Source of the DNA: an uncultured Lachnospiraceae bacterium
GTDB lineage: Bacteria > Bacillota > Clostridia > Lachnospirales > Lachnospiraceae
Length of the DNA stretch: 9,147 nucleotides
Direction of reading: 5' to 3'
Assembly (NCBI GenBank): GCA_900554205.1
Contig: USGM01000119.1
Coordinates: 1 to 9,147 of the forward strand
In this document: one piece after another, positions 5,778 to 9,147 of the stretch
Layout: each line of letters begins with the position of its first letter
Position numbering within the stretch: the first letter of the stretch is position 1
Made by a program: the position numbers and the translations under genes
Notes under the pieces: generated by a model
Seen by the model: only the letters and a program-made list of their open reading frames with translations
What the model was told of the DNA's origin: nothing
Databases searched by the model: none

Positions 5778-6706
5778 TTATCCGTTTTCATTACTTTTCT
5801 TTTGCTGAAGATAGAACATTGCTTTCTGCGTTTCAATTTCTGCTCTCAATTCCTCTTCCGTCGGAAGATACAGTTTATACTTTGAAGCAAATAACTGCTC
5901 ACTCCCATGCATTACAGAATATCGGGCAATATCATCGTCCGTATCAGCACAAAGCACTTCAATATATAATTATAAAACACAAGATCAATATAATAATCTT
6001 GTTTTTCAGTATGAATGTGTTGTTGCCGCGCAACAAAGGCATAGCCCTTTCCAAGCTCCATAATAAAGTTTTGCAGATTGGAAAGAATACTTTTTTCAAG
6101 ATCGCTCTCTGTAAAATCTGTATCCGAAGAAAGCCCCAAAAATTCTGTGACAATAGGGTTTTTAATAAACTCCAGCTTATCATTTTGATATACCGAGGTT
6201 TTTTCCTGCATTTCACTTTCGACAAGTTCACGTTTCTGTGTTTTCAACATACGGTAATAATACTGGGAAGAAATATTGCGCTGCAAAGTCCGAACGCTCC
6301 ACGTCTGCTCCACCGCTTCCTTTTCATACCACGCACGGGCAGATTGATCATTGACTTGCAGAAGAACTGCATAATGCGACCACGATAACAATGCAGGAGA
6401 TTTTCCAGACACTGTCTGGAAAATCTGTGGGTAAGCCTTATAAAAGGCATAAAAGCTATATAGATTCGATTTTGTAAACCCTCTCCCGTATTCTGTTGTC
6501 AACTCTTTAGCCAGCTTTGTTATAACACCAGCACCATATTCTGCCCTGTCCGCTCCCTTGATTTCTTCCTCTGCAATACGGTATCCAATCAGCCAATTTC
6601 GTTGTACAAGGGCTGTATTGACAGCTCTGTATGCCGCATCGCGTGAAGATTCAATGATTCCGCACATGTCTTTCAGTATGTCATCTGTTTTCTCAAAATT
6701 AGCCAT
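5778..6706 (-). pseudogene. Broken YhcG/DUF1016-type PD-(D/E)XK nuclease
   Basis: Residues 1-255 match the DUF1016 family: an N-terminal helical domain (about 10-150) and the start of the nuclease domain, with FVARQQHIHTEKQDYYID and D241 in place. After FVLI (residue 255) the frame runs into nine unrelated residues and stops at 5912-5914. In another frame, bases 5960-5778 encode the family's C-terminus: VLCADTDDDIARYS, then EQLFASKYKLYLPTEEEL. Full-length relatives carry some 45 residues between these points, including the D/E-x-K nuclease motif and the following helix. They are missing here, so the product should lack nuclease activity. The N-terminal domain could still be made as a 264-residue protein. 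Base composition is AT-rich compared with the flanking genes, which fits horizontal transfer. Its own promoter is intact, but its ATG lacks a ribosome site. Confidence 0.85.
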
Positions 6707-6759
6707 AAAATTATTTTTGCAAAATAATCCGGCTTATTCCCCACTGCTTTATCCCCCAT
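6673..6759 (-). CDS. 28-residue open frame overlapping the yhcG start
   Basis: ATG at 6759 has an ideal ribosome site, AAGGAG with 8-nt spacing, and lies 25 nt downstream of a likely transcription start. The frame starts MGDKAVGNKPDYFAK, contains a short hydrophobic run (IILWLIL) and stops at 6673-6675, 34 nt inside the yhcG frame. The yhcG ATG itself has no ribosome site. This could be a leader whose translation opens the yhcG start, or the true start of the gene followed by an old frameshift near 6706. I do not recognise the peptide. Confidence 0.4.
   Translation of the reverse strand: MGDKAVGNKPDYFAKIILWLILRKQMTY
6710..6728 (-). repeat. 8-bp inverted repeat before the yhcG start codon
   Basis: ATTATTTT and AAAATAAT flank a 3-nt TGC spacer and form a perfect but AT-only stem, ending 3 nt before the yhcG ATG. 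It lies inside the 28-codon frame, so ribosomes reading that frame would melt it. Confidence 0.5.
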
Positions 6760-6790
6760 ACCGAACGCTCCTTCAAAAATTAATGTGAAA

Positions 6791-6819
6791 ATTATAGCAT
6801 ATTCCTCACAAATTGTCAG
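6791..6819 (-). promoter_or_regulatory. Strong sigma-A promoter for the yhcG pseudogene
   Basis: On the minus strand CTGACA (6814-6819) and a perfect TATAAT (6791-6796) are separated by exactly 17 nt, with TGC directly before the -10 as an extended element. The expected start is near 6784, 25 nt before the ATG at 6759. It reads away from rqcH. In the absence of an efficient terminator it could also feed the yicC operon. Confidence 0.75.
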
Positions 6820-6882
6820 TAACTTAAAGAATTTCCGTGACAACTCAGCGCGCCAGTGGGGCTGGCATTTTGTGGACGCATC

Positions 6883-6891
6883 TGCTATACT
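6883..6891 (+). promoter_or_regulatory. Extended -10 promoter for rqcH
   Basis: TGC-TATACT gives an extended -10 with five of six consensus bases. No good -35 lies at 17 nt; CTGGCA at 6862-6867 has a 18-19 nt spacing and four matches. A small GCCAG-TGGGG-CTGGC inverted repeat (6852-6866) overlaps the -35 area. The expected start is near 6898, about 36 nt before the ATG. Confidence 0.5.
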
Positions 6892-6933
6892 GGATCACAG
6901 GAATCAAAGTATCAGAAAAGCGAGGATTCAGCC

Positions 6934-8691
6934 ATGGCATTTGATGGTGTTACAATAGCGAACGTAGTAAGCGAACTGAAAAAAGAACTGATCGGCGGGC
7001 GGCTCTACAAGATCGCCCAGCCGGAGAGCGACGAGCTCCTCCTGACGGTCAAGCAGCCGACAGGTCAGAAGCGCCTCGTCATTTCCGCCGACGCCTCCCT
7101 TCCGTTGATTTATCTGACGGAAACAGGAAAGGTGAGCCCCATGACCGCCCCGAACTTCTGTATGCTGCTGCGCAAGCATTTACAGAACGGGCGCATCACG
7201 GATATTACCCAGCCGGGTCTGGAGCGTATCGTCCATATCCAGATCGAGCATCTGGACGAGATGGGTGACCTCCGTCATAAGACTCTCGTGGTCGAAATCA
7301 TGGGCAAGCACAGCAACATTATTTTCTGCAACGATGACAACACAATCATCGACAGCATCAAGCGTGTCTCCGCCGCTGTCAGCTCCGTCCGCGAGGTTCT
7401 TCCCGGCAAGCCCTACTTTGTCGCGCAGACACAGGACAAGCTGGATGCCCTGAACACAGACTACGCCACCTTCCGGCAACGGCTCGCCGGAAAGCCCCAG
7501 CCCGCCTTCAAGGCACTGTACGGAAGCTTCACTGGCATCTCTCCCATTCTCGCGCAGGAGCTATGCTACGAAGCACAGATCGACGGGGAACAGCCGACTG
7601 CCGCGCTTGCGGAAACCGATTATCAGAAGCTGTACGAAGTATTGACCCACATGGTCACTGCCATCCGCGAGGAGCATTTTACCCCCAACATCGCCTATAC
7701 CGCCGGGAAGCCCGTGGAATTTTGCGCAATGCCGCTGACAATGTACAACCATGCCGGCGCTTCCGACGATCACACCGTGACCTATGCCTCCATGTCGGAG
7801 CTTCTCGAGGCTTACTATGCCGAAAAGAACACCCTGACCCGCATCCGCCAGAAATCCTCCGACCTGCGCAGGATTGTTCAGACGGCTCTGGAGCGCAATG
7901 TCAAGAAGTACGACCTCCAGCTCCGCCAGATGAAGGACACGGAAAAGCGAGACACCTACCGCATTTACGGAGAGCTGTTAAATACCTACGGCTACAGCGC
8001 CGCCCCCGGTGCAAAGAGCCTGGAAGCCCTCAATTATTACACCAACGAAAATGTGACGATTCCTCTCGATCCGACGCTCACCGCCACGGAAAACGCGAAG
8101 AAATACTTTGACAAATACAACAAGCTGAAGCGCACCTACGAGGCGCTGTCACAGCTGACCGAGGAGGTCAAGTCCGAAATCGACCATCTGGAGTCTGTCT
8201 CCGCCTCCCTCGACATCGCCCTCCACGAGGAGGATCTCGCCGAGATCAGGGACGAGCTCGTCCAGAGCGGCTACCTCCGCCATAAGGGCAATGCGAAGAA
8301 GCAGCGCTTTACCAGCAAACCTTTCCATTATGTCAGCAGTGACGGCTTTGATATGTATGTCGGGAAAAACAATTACCAGAACGATGAGCTGACCTTCAAA
8401 TTCGCCACGGGTAACGACTGGTGGTTCCACGCAAAAAAAATTCCCGGCTCGCACGTTGTCGTGAAAGCCGGAAATTCCGGTGAACTGCCCGACCGCACCT
8501 TCGAGGAGGCGGCAAGACTCGCTGCCTATTACTCCAAGGGCCGTGAACAGGAAAAGGTTGAGATCGATTATATCCAGAAAAAGCATGTGAAAAAGCCCGC
8601 CGGAGCCAAGCCCGGATTCGTCGTCTACTATACGAATTACTCCATGGCGATCGACAGCGACATCTCCGGAATCAGACTCATCTCAGAATAA
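6934..8691 (+). CDS. rqcH: Rqc2 homolog RqcH (NFACT family), ribosome quality control
   Basis: This 585-residue protein has the NFACT layout: NFACT-N domain (about 1-130, including MGKHSNIIF), a helix-hairpin-helix region (about 170-230), a long coiled-coil middle (about 300-440) and the NFACT-R domain (about 460-575) with DWWFHAK at 495-501 and PGSHVVVK. RqcH binds stalled 50S-peptidyl-tRNA complexes and recruits tRNA-Ala to add alanine tails that mark the chain for degradation. Older annotations call the family fibronectin-binding. The motif corresponding to D97-R98 of the Bacillus protein reads E97-R98. The ATG at 6934 has GAGG 8 nt upstream. An in-frame ATG at 6856 would add 26 unrelated residues and lies upstream of the predicted transcription start. 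It is divergent from yicC and converges with recJ. Confidence 0.93.
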   Translation: MAFDGVTIANVVSELKKELIGGRLYKIAQPESDELLLTVKQPTGQKRLVISADASLPLIYLTETGKVSPMTAPNFCMLLRKHLQNGRITDITQPGLERIVHIQIEHLDEMGDLRHKTLVVEIMGKHSNIIFCNDDNTIIDSIKRVSAAVSSVREVLPGKPYFVAQTQDKLDALNTDYATFRQRLAGKPQPAFKALYGSFTGISPILAQELCYEAQIDGEQPTAALAETDYQKLYEVLTHMVTAIREEHFTPNIAYTAGKPVEFCAMPLTMYNHAGASDDHTVTYASMSELLEAYYAEKNTLTRIRQKSSDLRRIVQTALERNVKKYDLQLRQMKDTEKRDTYRIYGELLNTYGYSAAPGAKSLEALNYYTNENVTIPLDPTLTATENAKKYFDKYNKLKRTYEALSQLTEEVKSEIDHLESVSASLDIALHEEDLAEIRDELVQSGYLRHKGNAKKQRFTSKPFHYVSSDGFDMYVGKNNYQNDELTFKFATGNDWWFHAKKIPGSHVVVKAGNSGELPDRTFEEAARLAAYYSKGREQEKVEIDYIQKKHVKKPAGAKPGFVVYYTNYSMAIDSDISGIRLISE

Positions 8692-8696
8692 GTCTT

Positions 8697-9147
8697 CTAA
8701 CAATAATTCTGCATAATATATTGCAGCTGGGTCTGCCCCCTGTAAGTGTTCTTTCCCAGCTGGTAGACGACAGACAGCTTAAACTGCACGCCGCCCGCAT
8801 AGAGCGCTTCGCCGCTTCCGGTGCCGTACTTCTCATCCAGAAACGCTCCGAAGCGCTCCAGATCGCCGAAGTAGACGAGCTGTCTGACCGCGCCGTCCGG
8901 CGTTCTCACCGTATATCTCGCACAGGTCTTGTTTGCTCCCATCCGCACACCCGACAAAAACAGCAGCTCCTTCTGCGCGAACAGCGGCTTCGGGTTGCCG
9001 ACCCCGAAGGGCTCCAGCAGTTCCAGCTCGTCCGCAAGTTCTTCCGTTCCGTAATCCAGCGGCATCGGCACATCAATGTGCACCCGCACCGCGAAGTCCT
9101 CCTCTTCCAGAGTACACTCAGCATTGATGTCCCGCCGCAGCTTCTCG
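8697..9147 (-). CDS. recJ: Single-stranded-DNA-specific exonuclease RecJ, C-terminal part
   Basis: The reading frame is open to the window's right edge, so the 5' part is cut off. About 149 residues remain. They show the RecJ C-terminal OB-type region: VHIDVPMPLDYGTEELADEL, then LEPFGVGNPKPLFA, a signature of RecJ, and a beta-rich end finishing in TQLQYIMQNYC. RecJ is a 5'-to-3' exonuclease in recombination and mismatch repair; its catalytic DHH motifs would lie outside the window. An internal GTG at 9089 is not a start, since the matching sequence continues upstream. The stop lies 5 nt from the rqcH stop on the other strand, and no terminator hairpin separates them. Confidence 0.88.
   Translation of the reverse strand, partial: EKLRRDINAECTLEEEDFAVRVHIDVPMPLDYGTEELADELELLEPFGVGNPKPLFAQKELLFLSGVRMGANKTCARYTVRTPDGAVRQLVYFGDLERFGAFLDEKYGTGSGEALYAGGVQFKLSVVYQLGKNTYRGQTQLQYIMQNYC

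Noticed and set aside
5959..6231. Open frame of 90 codons within yhcG on the same strand
   Set aside because: It lies in another frame over well-conserved DUF1016 sequence and has no family character; it is a shadow.
6852..6866. GCCAG-TGGGG-CTGGC inverted repeat before rqcH as an operator or terminator
   Set aside because: The stem is only 5 bp, and there is no T tract or known operator match, so it is mentioned only within the promoter entry.
6856..6933. 26-residue N-terminal extension of RqcH
   Set aside because: It would begin upstream of the predicted -10 element and adds sequence unlike the family; the ATG at 6934 has GAGG well placed.

Overview
The window looks like chromosome from a Gram-positive anaerobe of the class Clostridia, most likely a Lachnospiraceae member. 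This rests on the conserved gene order yicC-remA-gmk-rpoZ-rimO-pgsA-cinA, with an rqcH (NFACT) gene divergent from yicC, on Firmicutes-type ribosome binding sites, and on protein sequences of clostridial character. The genus cannot be fixed from the sequence alone.

Layout. Positions 1-5478 hold a tightly packed minus-strand operon, read from right to left: yicC (endoribonuclease), remA (DUF370 DNA-binding regulator), gmk (guanylate kinase), rpoZ (RNA polymerase omega), rimO (S12 methylthiotransferase), pgsA (phosphatidylglycerophosphate synthase) and cinA (NMN amidase/competence-damage protein). The operon ends at a hairpin terminator at 36-69. A 10-bp stem-loop lies between rpoZ and rimO. 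The genes are housekeeping: RNA turnover, GMP to GDP conversion, polymerase assembly, ribosome modification, phospholipid synthesis and cofactor salvage.

Positions 5479-6830 are clearly more AT-rich and look like an acquired island. It holds a broken yhcG-type (DUF1016) PD-(D/E)XK nuclease gene, with a strong promoter of its own. An internal deletion at a 12-nt microhomology removed the catalytic D/E-x-K segment and shifted the frame. Between this pseudogene and yicC lies a structured stretch of about 270 nt with no known gene. It has two promoter-like signals on the minus strand, hairpins on both strands, a terminator-like hairpin with a T8 tract on the plus strand, an imperfect direct repeat and small open frames. 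One of these frames stops on the yicC start codon. This stretch is the best candidate for something undescribed.

Positions 6883-8691 carry rqcH on the plus strand (ribosome quality control, alanine tailing) behind an extended -10 promoter. It converges with recJ, whose C-terminal part occupies 8697-9147 on the minus strand and runs out of the window. No tRNA, rRNA, CRISPR array, transposase or intact insertion sequence was seen.
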